A DNA stretch of 64,000 bases from Megaleporinus macrocephalus (GCA_021613375.1 CM038726.1:14764341-14828340), one strand, 5' to 3'; counted from the first letter of the stretch, positions 12,916-25,197 are shown. The notes: generated by a model from the letters alone, not told the origin. Made by a program: numbers and translations.

Positions 12916-13504
12916 CTATGTTTGACTGTATTTCTCTCCTCTCCATGCAAACTGGGTGGTCCTAATCTTGGGTAACACCTTCATATGCATATCCTGACCA
13001 GTCATAAGCTGTAGCTGCCTGTCTTCGTTCATTTGTTTATCTGTACAACAACATTGTTCATTCATCCATTCTTTCATTCATGCTTTGCTTCATCTGTCTG
13101 CTCATCCTCCTGCATGTCCATTCATTCACACATTACTGTATCTACTTGTTTGTTTGTTCATCTTTCCATCCACACATTTTGTCATCACTGGTTGACTGGT
13201 CACTTGGTTGTTTTGTTTGTTTAGTTAGCATCATATAAACGCTGGGGAATGATTTTAGTGCTGTATGAGTGGCGGAGCAGTGTTGGACAGAGAGCTATCA
13301 ATTAATCTACACATTAACCACACCCACACAGTTCTTAGACAGTTCTAGTCAGTGATTTTTTTTTAATGTGTTTGTCATATTAATATCTCATATTTTTTAT
13401 TAGAGCCTTTCCAGATGTTTAATATACAACTCAGTGTATACCTCAGTATGTAATAATGTAATTGCAGTGTTTGTCCCGCAATCTTAAAAACATGAATTTG
13501 ACTA
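12916..13504. other. No recognisable gene
   Basis: Contains a degenerate CATT/CATC-rich stretch at 13028-13190, probably an old tetranucleotide repeat. Nothing else was recognised. Confidence 0.4.
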
Positions 13505-13512
13505 GTAAATAA

Positions 13513-13901
13513 CAGGGCTGTGTATTGGCAAGAACCTGGCGTTACAATATGTTTCGTCATGCAGCGTTCATGATTCAATATATCACAATATACTGCAATA
13601 TTGCAAGTAAAGTGATATACTGTGATTTTTCAAATCCTACTATTGAAACACACCACTATATGAACAAGTTTGCCAATGTTCACAATAGCATTGCGCCCTT
13701 GTGCTGCTTGATAATGTTGGAGTGGAGCTAAAAAATGGATTAAAACACTGCCATCTAGTGGTCAGAGGTTTAAACACAACACACACTGATTCACTGTTTG
13801 TCAGGAGTCTGTGTATTAATACTGTGTTTTTGAGGATCGATACAGTATCACCAAACATAATATCCCGATATTCATTATTTCAATATTTTCTTAAACCCCT
13901 A
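13513..13901 (-). mobile_element. hAT MITE, family A copy 2
   Basis: A 389-bp near-complete copy in reverse orientation: it begins cagggctgtgtattggcaag and ends ttaaaccccta. The 8-bp target duplication gtaaataa lies at 13505-13512 and 13902-13909. The CTCF-like core is intact on the minus strand at 13748-13761. Confidence 0.92.
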
Positions 13902-13978
13902 GTAAATAATAATATACAAACAAATGAACAAGATTGGACTTTCACTGAAGTTTGAAGCAGTTGATGATCATTTCTCCT

Positions 13979-14390
13979 TTAAGTGGGTCGTTGTGTGAAG
14001 AATACTGCAGCATTTATTATGAATGAGTTCACTCCTGCATTTTTAACATCCCGACACTGGACACTGCAAACATTGTAACCACGGTTACCATCCCCTGGAC
14101 CTTCGCTGTGGCTCTTCAGTTTAGTGCTCGCAGAATTTAAGTTGTTTCCAGTTGTCAGTTGAACCGAACCAGACAGAGGCTGAACGATGGCCAGGATGAA
14201 TATGGTGGACCAGAGAGTGCTGAGGAGCCATCTGGCTGCCATTCAAGCCATGAGAGCGCTGATGGAGTCGGCTAACGTGGTGAAGGAGTGCAGCAGTGCT
14301 CTGTTGTTGATTTTGTTTCTTTGTTTTTGTGTTCATTGTTCTACACAGTCGCTTGCTTTAACGCTGGCTGTTGTTTTGTCTTCCTTTTAG
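13979..14390. other. Region with short codon-like frame before the first exon
   Basis: On the plus strand, a frame starting at 14187 (MARMNMVDQRVLRSHLAAIQ) looks more codon-like than its surroundings for about 37 residues, then becomes hydrophobic and stops at 14388-14390, inside the splice acceptor of the following fcho2 exon. On the minus strand, 13979-14242 has an open frame of similar length. Neither frame matches a family I recognise. It may be an unrelated short exon, a transposon fragment or chance. It is not the expected FCHO first exon. Confidence 0.2.
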
Positions 14391-14482
14391 GGTGAAAAAA
14401 ACAATGGATTCGATGTTTTGTACCACAACATGAAACATGGCCAGATATCCAGCAAGGAGCTTTCAGATTTCATCAGAGAAAG
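14391..14482 (+). CDS. fcho2: FCHO F-BAR protein, exon for residues ~12-42
   Basis: First recognised exon of an FCHO (F-BAR domain only) gene, whose product is a membrane-bending adaptor acting early in clathrin-mediated endocytosis at the plasma membrane. The frame reads [20 protein letters not shown], then [11 protein letters not shown], matching the start of the F-BAR domain in FCHO2. The acceptor is ttccttttag, ending at 14390; the donor gtgagt starts at 14483. The exon begins in phase 0 and ends after two bases of an Arg codon. The NMKHGQIS segment agrees with FCHO2 rather than mammalian FCHO1, which has substitutions here, so fcho2 is preferred. The preceding exon, encoding the first about 11 residues, was searched for in 1-14390 and not found. 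Confidence 0.93.
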
Positions 14483-15379
14483 GTGAGTTTTTACGTTAAT
14501 GGACTGTGAAATGATGCTGTTGTGAGTGGATGTGCATGCAGTCATATGTGGGTTTGGTTGGCTCTGGTCAAATTACATCATTTGTTGATTGTCAAGGTGA
14601 AAATTAGTGAACACATCCTCTACAGAAAACACACTTCTGCACGTTTTATTGCACAGTTTCTGTTTATTCGCTGAATTTAACATATTGTGTTGAATAAATT
14701 AAAAGTTTCTGCACTGTCCGTGTTTTATGGCACAGTTTATGCTGTATGACTGGGTTTTCTTCAAACGTACATATCGTCGCTGTCCAACGAAAAACATGTC
14801 CTTTTTTTGTCGATTTTGAGTTTTCTAGATCATTTAAACACGCCAATGGTTGCTTACATTGTATCTGAATTTCATGATGAATAGACAAATAGAAGTGCTC
14901 CAAAATAGCTCTAAAAGATTTCTGGTTCCATTGACTCCCATTGAAAGTAAAGTATGTTTTTGGTCTCTCCTGTAAAGTTGCAATTTTGGCGATACTTGTT
15001 TTTCATTGGACAGCGATGATATCCATGTCCATTTCTGCTTTATGCGTCCACAGTACGTCTGTGTTCCAACGTACGTCTGTCCTATGTAGACGTTGACTAT
15101 TGGAATCAGGTAGCAGGAAAAGATTCTCTGTGATGACTTTTATGTAGATCATGCAGGTGTAAGCTGCAGTGCAGTGCAGTGTGGTGCATTACCACTGCTG
15201 TGTCATGTGCTTTGCTGTCATGTGGGGGTTTTGATTTGCCTGTCCGGTCAGCATATAAGCAGTCGAGAGTTTTCTTGATCTTCCAGACCTTGTGTTGATT
15301 TCCACAGTTCACTGCAACTGTCATTTAAGACGGAGCTCAAAGCCCTTTGCCATATTTTTGTAGCCGTTCTTTCCTTTGT
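14483..15379. other. Intron, nothing recognised
   Basis: First part of the 7,368-bp intron 14483-21850. The phrase gtccaacgaaaaacatgtcc near 14780 and its rough inverse attggacagcgatgat near 15007 hint at a decayed inverted-repeat element, but no boundaries could be fixed. Confidence 0.35.
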
Positions 15380-15700
15380 GGTTAACAGTTTATTGCAATC
15401 AGCCAGTCAGTCAATCAATCAATCAACATGTATTTCTATAGCACGTTTTACAACCAGTGTTGTCTCAAAGCAGCTTTACAGAAAAAAGCAGTTTATGAAA
15501 AAAACGAGGAAAAAAGAAGGATGGAAAGAAAAAAAAAAGTCTATGCATAAACATAAACGTAAGATAGGGTATCCAGGTCCAAGCCCCCCTAGAGCAAGCC
15601 AGAGGGAGGAACCCTTCCTCCTCTGGTTGATCCCAGATAGAGAGAGAATGACAGAGATAAGACTATTTATGAAACAATTTAATTTCCATTCAGCTTAGAG
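15380..15700 (+). repeat. Dispersed fish repeat (SINE/MITE-like fragment)
   Basis: Begins with (CAAT)n, followed by tgtatttctatagcacgttt, then tctcaaagcagctttacaga, an A-rich stretch and agcaagccagagggagga. This arrangement matches, from memory, a very common fish interspersed repeat. A partial relative is at 9545-9660. Confidence 0.55.
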
Positions 15701-15902
15701 GAGCACATGGTTTACAGAATCAGAGGATGTGTTGAGCTCTAGCACGGTCATCAGATGATCATTCATGATGACAATCATTGATCTGCATAAGTCAGTTAAG
15801 GCCTAACGAGTAATTAAGTTTTAAGGCTTTACAGCTTTAAATGTCTAAACCTGAGCAGAATTTACAATTAATATTGTTTTTGATTATAGTTTTTTTTCCA
15901 TA

Positions 15903-16426
15903 TATACTACCGCTCAAAAGTTTGGAATCACAGTGAAATGTTCTTGTTTTAATGGAGTATCTTTCTTCCTTAACACAACAATGGACTGACGGGTCTCTAA
16001 AGAAAGTTGTTTCTTTCTGGTCATTTTGAGTCGGTCAGCAAGCCATCAACTGCTGATCTTCAGATACTAAACTAACCTAGAATGTTGTTCTCCCTTTTAT
16101 ACTCACTTATTAGTAGAATGTTTTTCAGCTGTGCATCACAATTGATCAAGAGTGTCCTAACAACCAATCAGTCCAATAACATCCTTAACTTGGATTGGCG
16201 GCCGTACCAGGAGATTTAGACAGAGGACTGAGAATTACTGATAATAGACTATATCAAAAATAAGCCTCTATACAAAAATAGACCTTAATACAAACATTTT
16301 TATTCTTTAAAAATCATCTGATACACTTACATTAATTGTGGAATGGACCATATTGTTTGTGAATTGCATGAAAATTGCATGAAATGAAATTCCAAAGTGA
16401 TCCTAAACTTTTGAGTGATAGTGTAT
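15903..16426. mobile_element. Tc1-like non-autonomous element (MITE)
   Basis: Left end tactaccgctcaaaagtttg; right end, read on the minus strand, catacactatcactcaaaag. These are the termini of a Tc1-like family widespread in vertebrates, whose outer sequence reads ACTACCGTTCAAAAGTTTGG. The 0.52-kb interior has no transposase frame. The terminal motif resembles the unit of the large 25-bp array at 46607-61169. Confidence 0.8.
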
Positions 16427-16610
16427 GTTGTTTATGACCATCAGGTTTTTCCAATCATGTAGATCTACAGTACACTCAATGCCTGAGCTTGTAGAGATCT
16501 GATGCAGGATCGGTGAGTAGCCCCGCTGAGGAGGACCTGAGGTTTGTAGAGAAGAAAACGGGACTGTCTAAGCATTGGCCAGTGTCCAAGAGAGCATCAG
16601 ATCCCGCCCC

Positions 16611-16868
16611 CTCCAATCACTCATTGCTTACGTGGATGTTGTGTTGGTCCACCTTGTAGCTGTAAGATTACAGACAATAGCTCCTCTGTTGCCGCGCAGT
16701 CTGTGTTGGTCAGCTTCTAGTCCTTTATCTGTGGTCACAAGACACCGTTGGCTGGATAGTTTAAGTTGGTGGACTTTTCTCAGTCCTGCAGTGACACTGA
16801 GGTGTCTGAAAACTCCTGATCCACTTGCACCAGTGCAACACACCCTACCATTTCTGGCTAATATTGTA
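16611..16868. repeat. Dispersed repeat fragment
   Basis: Phrases such as acagacaatagctcctctgt, tgtggtcacaagacacc, ggtggacttttctcagtcc and acactgaggtgt resemble a multicopy repeat I recall from characin and catfish genomes. Neither terminus is visible. The open frames in it are non-coding shadows. Confidence 0.45.
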
Positions 16869-17730
16869 CAAAACGTTTTTCTACAAATTAATTATTAATA
16901 AAAAAAACTAGAAAATAGTGAAATACGTGAATTTCGGGGCTCCTCTGTATCGTTAATGTTTAGTGTGTTCTTTAGAGACTCTGATGAGTAGATCAGATCC
17001 ACCTGAGAGTCTTGTAAACACAAGCTATAGTGAGGAAATAAGAAGAAATAAAGGGTGGGGTGTCTAAGTGGCATAATTTAGATATTTTTTTAAGTTCTCT
17101 TATAAAACCTGCTGTTAGTTCTAGGTTTAATAGAAAAATAGACTTTCACTTTGTCCAGTGTGACCTTCGGACTCCACTGTACTTGAGAGATAGACTGAGA
17201 TTAATGGATGTGTGAACGAGTGAGTTGGCATTTGAAACGTTGTCGTTACGTATGATCTGTTTCTTCACCACGTCTGACACTCCTGCACACGTCGTGTCTA
17301 TTTTTAGTCTCGGCCGAAGGCGTGTCATGAAGTGAAAAGCTTTTGACAGCAGCGTCGCTGTCATGATGGTATGAGATTTTGATCTCGTGTGGTATCTGAG
17401 ATATGCTGAATCATTTTTACAACACCCCCCAAAGAACTGACCTGACGGTCTCCCAGTTGAAGTTCTGATCAGTTTGAAGTCTTACACACTCTTGTGCAAG
17501 CTTTCACTTGGCCTTTCACCTTCTGCTGGGAAATCAGGTGAACCCTGTGGAATGAATGGCTCCTTGAGCTAAGGCAGGAATTCTTTCACCCTCAGTGACT
17601 TTCTACCAGCATTATCTCCACCACTTCTTCCACAAGATGGCACCATGGTCTGCTCTAACTGTGAGTGTCTCCCTACGAGACTGACGAATGAAGACATTCT
17701 GAAATCACAACATACATGACAGAATCAGCA
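16869..17730. other. Intron, nothing recognised
   Basis: Non-coding intron sequence without a recognisable exon, RNA gene or intact transposon. Confidence 0.4.
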
Positions 17731-18290
17731 CTCCTCAGCACTCCTCAGCTCTCCTCAGCTCTCCTCAGCTCTCCTCAGCTCTCCTCAGGTCTCCTCAGCT
17801 CTCCTCAGCACTCCTCAGCTCTCCTCAACTCTCCTCAGCTCTCCTCAGCTCTCCTCAGCTCTCCTCAGCTCTCCTCAACTCTCCTCAACTCTCCTCAGCT
17901 CTCCTCAGCACTCCTCAGGTCTCCTCAGCTCTCCTCAGCACTCCTCAGCTCTCCTCAACTCTCCTCAGCTCTCCTCAGCTCTCCTCAGCTCTCCTCAGCT
18001 CTCCTCAACTCTCCTCAACTCTCCTCAGCACTCCTCAGCACTCCTCAGCTCTCCTCAGCTCTCCTCAGCGCTCCTCAGCGCTCCTCAGCGCTCCTCAGCT
18101 CTCCTCAGCACTCCTCAGCACTCCTCAGCACTCCTCAGCACTCCTCAGCTCTCTTCAGCGCTCCTCAGCGCTCCTCAGCACTCCTCAGCTCTCCTCAGCT
18201 CTCCTCAGCTCTCCTCAGCTCTCCTCAGCGCTCCTCAACTCTCCTCAACTCTCCTCAGCTCTCCTCAACTCTCCTCAGCGCTCCTCAGCA
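17731..18290. repeat. Decamer array, 56 units with no indel
   Basis: Exactly 560 bp of the 10-bp unit ctcctcagct and variants (last two to four bases gct, gca, gcg, act, ggt). No insertion or deletion breaks the 10-bp register. The array is pyrimidine-rich on the plus strand. The 225-codon frame across it (Ala-Leu-Leu-Ser-Ser-Pro-Gln repeats) exists because 30 bp equals ten codons; it is in an intron and is not a gene. Confidence 0.97.
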
Positions 18291-20647
18291 CATACCGTTC
18301 AACAGCCAGCGCAGTCCAAAGTCTCCTCTTATACGTTCCGCCCTGCGCTTGCTCTGGTCTTCTGATTTAAGGTACCCACCTGGTTCAAAGTGAAGCTGTG
18401 CAGGAATTCCACCTGTTCCACACAAAGGCATAATTCAGAGGAGTGAGACAAGAGTGCTCTGTCTTGGGAGAAAAGTGTTTTGAAGGTGCTCTTAGAAAGG
18501 CATCCAAATGGGGCAGAAGTATGCTTCAAATGATCCAGAGCTGACCAATCCATCAGCTGCTGCCCACCTAGAATAACATCTGGCGCCCCCGACAGACCTG
18601 ACAGAAGTTTGCATATAGGACTTGGCTTGACTGACACATGATGATATTGCATGGTTATATGAGTTCAGCTGTTGTGCTTATGTGTATACTGTTTGTTTCT
18701 GTTCGGGCTGTTTTCCTGGCTGGCTTACTGTGTGTACGTTACTGCTATCAGGGTTTCTGGCGCCCCCTTGTGGGCAGTGAGTGGCACATTTATGATTTAA
18801 GATCAGTAGAGGGAAGATGCAGTATGCAGGCTTGTTAGGGGTGTAAAAATATATTGTAAAAGTATTAATTAGCATAGATTTGGAATTTTAGAATCAGTTG
18901 TTGATGTTAATGTACCTTTTACACAATACAAGTCAAATTGTGCAGTTGTATGTTGAATGATTCTGGACAAATTACAGGTTTATTGATTTCTAAATGAAAA
19001 TAAGTCAACAAGGTGGTTCATATTTACATAATACATTAGTTCTGTATGCAGTAATGTTTTGGCCAAAATAAAATACTTAGAAAAATATAAAAAAGGAAAG
19101 AAAAAGAGAAAAATGCTTGGTACACTGTTTCCATACATTCTATTTGTAATAAAACATACATTTACTGATTATATCAGTGGTAAGCTCAGAGATGTTTATT
19201 GCGTTGTAAATAGTTTTTTTCAAAGTAATTGAGAGATTTGAGGCCATATTTTATGTTTAATTTATTTTTTTAATGTTAAACACAACAGATAAACAAAAGT
19301 GTGTTGCCTGTGGATGATACATTAAATTATAAAATCAACAAAACGTTATTTGATCAGGGGTGCCCAAACTTTTGTATGTGCTACTTTGCTGTCTTTTGTA
19401 GTGACTGCATGTCCCCATACATAGAACATATTCACATTGTGACAATATATCATAAACACAAAGCCTCTTACAATATTCAGGTTTCCTGTCAGTTAGAATT
19501 TGTTTCTGGTGGTGACTGAATGGTTGGAATGTGGTGTAGGTGTGTTTTGGTGTAGGCAGTGCTGTGTTTGACTACACAGGAGCTGTTCAGAGGAAAATGG
19601 TATTTATGAAAAATGATAGCAAGTGTTTAATATCAGGACACTGAAAATAAAATGTTTGCAGTAGCAATGCACCGACATTTGAAAATTGTTCTAACACACT
19701 GTTAACCCAAGTATTAACACAATTATAAATAAGTATAATTAAATAGAACTGTGTACATATCTGCCCTCATCATGACACCTGTTTTAACTAATATTGGCAC
19801 ATCTGTCTAAGTTGGCTTTGCAAATAACATCATATGCAACATTAATAACATGACGTTTATGAAAGAAGTTGAAAAAATCAAACCCAGATGATAACAGTTT
19901 AACTGCTTGAGGAAAGTTGGTTGATTTGCAGTTTACTAACCAAAAATTATAATCAATAGTTTTCTACCAAAGTATCTGAATGAATTGCCATGCTTCATAC
20001 AAGTAATATGTAAATGAGGTGCTGGTAGACTGGTGCTTGATTGCGTGCACTGAAGCTGATTCATCATTTGTGTTCGAATCTCTGCTCCACTTGTTTCCTT
20101 ACGTATGCAATTTTCCAGAGTCTGAGACGGAGAAGTCAGTACGTCTTTTGAAGACACTTAAAATTAGGGACACAGAGTCTCTCTAAACATCCCATCTTGA
20201 CAGATTCCTTTCAGCCAGTCACAACCGCTTTCTCAGTAGAGGTGGAAAGAAAATAAGTGCAATGGAGAAAAAGTTAATACTTCCCACTAAAAGTCCTTCT
20301 ATGTTGACTTTACTCGGTTTGACTGAATTAAATGCTACTAATAAAAGTATTGCAGTGTAAGACACTCCGCAATGAACCCCTGTATTCAGAGCCCTAAGGT
20401 CCTCGTCTAAACAAACTCATACTTTTTTTTCCTCTAACGGAAACAACATAAAGGCAGCAAGGCATCCGTGTTCATCCTCCCATGTACAGGTGCAGCTCAG
20501 TGTTAGTGCTCGGTACTCGGTGTGCAGCGTGGACGGAGTGTTTTGTACAGTGTGAGTGTGAGTGAGCTTTTCTAACGTGACATTAAACCACTGCAGCACT
20601 GCTCTATCTAATACTAATCTATAGCTGTCTAATGCATGTCTTTTAAA
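18291..20647. other. Intron; CTCF-like site and a possible MITE end
   Basis: No exon seen. A CTCF-like sequence, ccacaagggggcgcc, lies on the minus strand at 18759-18773. Near 19350-19380 the phrase aggggtgcccaaacttttgt resembles the terminus of a Tc1-like MITE, but its other end could not be found. Confidence 0.35.
18759..18773 (-). promoter_or_regulatory. CTCF-like motif
   Basis: Minus strand ccacaagggggcgcc fits the vertebrate CTCF core CCANNAGGGGGCGC. This is a motif match only; occupancy is not shown by sequence. Confidence 0.4.
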
Positions 20648-20655
20648 TCAGATAG

Positions 20656-21040
20656 TAGTGGTGTAAGAAAATATTGAAAATATCGAATATCGGAATATTA
20701 TGTTTGGTGATACTGTATCAATTCTCAAAAACACAGTATTAATACACAGATTCCTGGCAGACAGTGAATCATTGTGTGTTGTGTTTAAACCTCTGACCAC
20801 TAGATGTCAGTGTTGTAATTCATTTTCAGCTCCACTCCAACATTAACAAGCAGCACAAGGGCGCAATGCTATATTAAGCATTAACCTGTTCGTACAGTGG
20901 TGTGTTTTAATAGTAGGATTTGAAAAATCACAGTATATCACTTTGCTTGCAGTATCGCTGTATATCACGATATATTGAATCGTGACCGCTGTATCACGAT
21001 ACGTATTGTATCGCCAGGTTCTTGCCCATACACAGCCCCA
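20656..21040 (+). mobile_element. hAT MITE, family A copy 3
   Basis: Starts tagtggtgtaagaaaatatt and ends catacacagcccca, a full-length 385-bp copy. The exact 8-bp repeat tcagatag lies at 20648-20655 and 21041-21048. The CTCF-like core at 20797-20810 is mutated (agatgtcag in place of agatggcag). Confidence 0.92.
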
Positions 21041-21048
21041 TCAGATAG

Positions 21049-21696
<648 letters not shown>

Positions 21697-21850
21697 AAGG
21701 CATTGTCTTTGTTTCCTCTATCCTCATGTTTATACACAAGAGAAGAATGGGTTTATAGTGAAATTCTAAAGTTATAATCTTGTTATAAACTTGTGTGGAT
21801 TCAGGCAGCAGGATGTAAAAGATTGCTGCATGTTCTTGCTGTGTCTGCAG

Positions 21851-21925
21851 GGCTACCATTGAGGAGACGTACTCCAGATCCATGACCAAACTGGCCAAAT
21901 CTGCCAGCAACTTCTCTCAGTTAGG
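21851..21925 (+). CDS. fcho2: FCHO F-BAR protein, exon for residues ~42-67
   Basis: A 75-nt exon between acceptor gtgtctgcag and donor gtaagt. It completes the split Arg codon and reads [20 protein letters not shown], then FSQLG. This is the first long helix of the F-BAR fold and matches FCHO2 almost residue for residue. The exon ends two bases into a Gly codon, in phase with the next exon. It is bracketed by a long (GT)n tract 160 bp upstream and a 1.45-kb trinucleotide tract starting 78 bp downstream. Confidence 0.95.
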
Positions 21926-22003
21926 GTAAGTGTGTCTGTGCGTGTACATGTTCTGTGTTCAGGTAAGGTTGACAGGTCCCCACCCTGTATGTTGTTTATA
22001 TCA

Positions 22004-23452
22004 GCTACTGCTACTGCTACTGTTACTACTACTACTATTACTACTACTGCTGCTACTACTATTATTATTACTACTACTACTACTACTACTATTACTGCTA
22101 CTACTACTACTATTACTACTACTACTATTACTGCTATTACTACTACTATTACTGCTACTGCTACTGTTACTACTACTACTATTACTACTACTGCTGCTAC
22201 TACTATTATTACTACTACTACTATTACTACTATTACTACTACTATTACTGCTACTGCTACTGTTACTACTACTACTATTACTACTACTACTATTACTACT
22301 GCTACTACTACTATTACTACTACTGCTACTACTACTACTATTTCTGCTATTACTGCTGCTATTACTACTATTACTACTACTGCTACTACTACTACTATTA
22401 CTACTACTGCTGCTACTACTATTATTACTACTACTGCTACTACTACTATTATTACTACTACTGCTACTACTACTACTATTTCTGCTATTACTACTACTAT
22501 TACTACTACTGCTACTATTGCTACTACTGCTACTACTACTATTACTACTACTGCTGCTACTACTATTTCTGCTATTACTACTACTAATACTACTACTACT
22601 GCTATTACTACTGCTATTACAACTACTGCTACTACTAATACTATTTCTACTACTACTATTAGTACTACTACTACTGCTACTACTACTACTATTACTACTA
22701 CTACTGCTATTGCTACTACTGCTACTATTTCTGCTATTACTACTACTGCTACTACTACTACTACTATTACTACTGCTATTACAACTACTGCTACTACTAA
22801 TACTATTTCTACTACTACTATTAGTACTACTACTGCTACTACTAATACTATTTCTACTACTACTATTAGTACTACTATTAGTACTACTACTACTCCTGTT
22901 ACTACTACTACTGCTACTACTACTACTATTTCTACTATTACTACTACTATTACTACTACTGCTACTATTAGTACTACTACTGCTACTACTAATACTATTT
23001 CTACTACTACTATTAGTACTACTACTGCTACTACTAATACTATTTCTACTACTACTATTAGTACTACTACTGCTACTACTAATACTATTTCTACTACTAC
23101 TATTAGTACTACTACTGCTACTACTAATACTATTTCTACTACTACTATTAGTACTACTACTGCTACTACTAATACTATTTCTACTACTACTATTAGTACT
23201 ACTACTGCTACTACTAATACTATTTCTACTACTACTATTAGTACTACTACTGCTACTACTAATACTATTTCTACTACTACTATTAGTACTACTACTGCTA
23301 CTACTAATACTATTTCTACTACTACTATTAGTACTACTATTAGTACTACTACTACTCCTGTTACTACTACTACTGCTACTACTACTACTATTTCTACTAT
23401 TACTACTACTACTACTATTTATGCTATTACTACTACTACTACTATCACTACT
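22004..23452. repeat. 1.45-kb three-periodic (TAC/ACT)n tract with 45-bp superunit
   Basis: Imperfect trinucleotide repeat built on TAC with TAT, TGC, TTA, TTT and AAT steps. The three-base register holds throughout: two plus-strand frames stay open for over 500 codons, one poly-Leu-like and one poly-Thr-like. From about 22760, and clearly from 22960 to 23350, it resolves into tandem copies of a 45-bp unit containing actactaatactatttct. The unit is read as 15 residues in the Thr-rich frame (TTTATTNTISTTTIS). It lies in an intron and is not annotated as protein. Confidence 0.96.
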
Positions 23453-23738
23453 AGCTGTGCTTTAGCTGGTGTTACAGCTGGAGGCAGTTTGAGGCTTTGT
23501 AGCGAGTCATGCAGTACGCTATGCATGTCAGCCCTGCTCTGTCTGGTCCACCTCTTCTTCTTTATGGGTGAACTCTACAACTTTCTGTGACCTTTTAAAA
23601 ACTATATATACTACTACTGTACTATACTAACACTATACACTATACTAATGTAATTGTAAGTAACAGTCTGAATGTTGTAAAATAGTTATGTTTGGTGTGC
23701 GGGTGCTCTTAAAGGTTTAAAATGTGACCTCTCTACAG

Positions 23739-23880
23739 GACATTTGCTCCAGTATGGGACGTGTTTAAAGTGTCAACAGAAAAACTGGCTGCCTGTCACA
23801 TGGAGCTGGTGCGCAAGCTGCAAGAGCTCATCAAGGAAGTGCAGAAATATGTGGACGAGCAGGCAAAGGCACATAAAAAG
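23739..23880 (+). CDS. fcho2: FCHO F-BAR protein, exon for residues ~67-114
   Basis: A 142-nt exon after acceptor ctctacag, with donor gtacag at 23881. It completes the Gly codon and reads [37 protein letters not shown] and [18 protein letters not shown] and the basic [15 protein letters not shown] helix are strongly conserved in FCHO2. The exon ends in phase 0. Its last 35 nt, with the donor and following intron, are duplicated 2,520 bp downstream at 26366-26716. Confidence 0.95.
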
Positions 23881-24196
23881 GTACAGAACCCTCACTGATC
23901 TGTCTGTGGTGCTAATTTTGTCTACGGTCTTAACAGAGCAAATGATTCCTAACAGGGACGCACCACCATAGAATACCTAGACTGATAGGATGACCGATAA
24001 TTCACATGTTCATCAGATCACTTTGTGAGTGTCTTATAGAGCGCTGCAGTCTGAGGTAGTGTTTAGGCCTGAATGATAAAATGATGATTGTAGTCAGACG
24101 TTTATATGATTAAGATATTTCAAAATAATTATGATTTTATGTTCCTCAATCTGCTGCAACAAGGCTGACAATGTAACATTTGATTACTAATAGATT
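23846..24196 (+). repeat. Source segment of an exon-intron duplication
   Basis: 351 bp spanning the last 35 nt of the preceding exon, its splice donor and 316 bp of intron. It is repeated at 26366-26716 with only two mismatches (about 99.4% identity by direct reading). Confidence 0.95.
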
Positions 24197-25130
24197 AGTC
24201 TAGCAGTGGCAAGTCTAAATTATACAGAAACACTTTAGGTAAGTTTTCCTCTGACCAAGCTCACAACTTTCAGATAGAGCAAAAATATGTACCATCTGGG
24301 GGTCCCTGAGGACCGTTTTCAAAAAGCTTTGCTCTAAAGGAAGAAGACCAACCAGGAAAGGCTGTTATTTTAGTTAAAGTACTACTCAAACATGAATTGA
24401 GTGCCAGAAAAGGTGTATAATAATATAAAAAAGAAAACATTTATTATGATAAGGCTTTTGACTGTATGGCTAAGCTCTACCATTCATTGCCTGTTCTTAT
24501 TACTGTTTAATCATTTATCATTAGGCCCGTGATATTATCTTGGCTTCATTAAATTAAAAAAAACAAGATCTTTGCCTAAGAGAGTCTCTGTTAATGCACT
24601 GTGATTTATTATTGAGCTTATCAAACACAGTGTTACTTCTGCTTCAGCTGAGGTATGTCCAGCGTTAACGTGTTAGTGCTTTGTGCAGTTGCAGTCTCGT
24701 TCTCCTGTTTTTGGCAGATTTGAACCACTAGAGGCCAAACATAAGTCAGAAACACTTCCAGAACAGCAAATGTATCACATCTGGGTCTAAATGGTAAAAA
24801 TCAGTTTAATTCAATTTTTTTAAAATTCTGTTTATTTATATGGCAGTTTGTACCACAGGCATTGCAACAAAGGGAGTAAATAAGATCGCTGCGTTGTTTT
24901 GCTCAAATGACTCATAAAAAGTTTGATGCAGAATGTGAAAGTATTGTGAAAGTTTATAAACCCACCAGTCACAGTTGAAATAGTTCTTTATGTCATATTT
25001 ACGTATTTACCACTGTTCAGCATACAGCTTATCTGCCTCGCTCCTTCAAACTGGGCTTTTTAGCGTGGACTGCTTTTCGAATGAGGCATAATACAGTTCA
25101 GCCAATCCGGACAGAGCTTATTTGCATACA
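24197..25130. other. Intron with a fragment of a hAT family
   Basis: The segment at about 24425-24535 (gaaaacatttattatgataa, then cattcattgcctgttctta and tgatattatcttggct) is a diverged copy of 27908-28022, inside the BED-finger hAT relic. The stretch 24815-24880 resembles the fish repeat at 9545. No exon seen. Confidence 0.5.
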
Positions 25131-25197
25131 CCACCAGTCAAAAGTTTCAAAACAGTTCTAAAACTAAACTTCTAAAACTTTTGACCGGTATTGTATA
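25131..25197. mobile_element. Minimal Tc1-like inverted-repeat pair
   Basis: The left arm caccagtcaaaagtttcaaa and the right arm, minus strand ataccggtcaaaagttttag, face each other over about 20 bp. This looks like a Tc1-like element reduced to its termini. The same cagtcaaaagttttag motif is the apparent ancestor of the 25-bp satellite unit. Confidence 0.6.

Noticed and set aside
1..14390. Exon encoding the FCHO amino terminus
   Set aside because: Looked for a short plus-strand exon encoding a start codon and the conserved aromatic-rich first residues followed by a donor; none was found.
17716..18393. 225-codon frame of Ala-Leu-Leu-Ser-Ser-Pro-Gln repeats
   Set aside because: Explained by a 10-bp tandem repeat; intronic, with no splice sites or homologous family.
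20797..20810. CTCF-like site in MITE copy 3 (and copy 5 at 30830-30843)
   Set aside because: Both have T in place of a G in the agatggcag core, which is expected to weaken binding strongly.
21930..23590. Open frames of 511 and 552 codons (poly-Leu and poly-Thr rich)
   Set aside because: They are the two open registers of a trinucleotide repeat inside an fcho2 intron. The exon ends with a good donor at 21926, and no protein domain is present.
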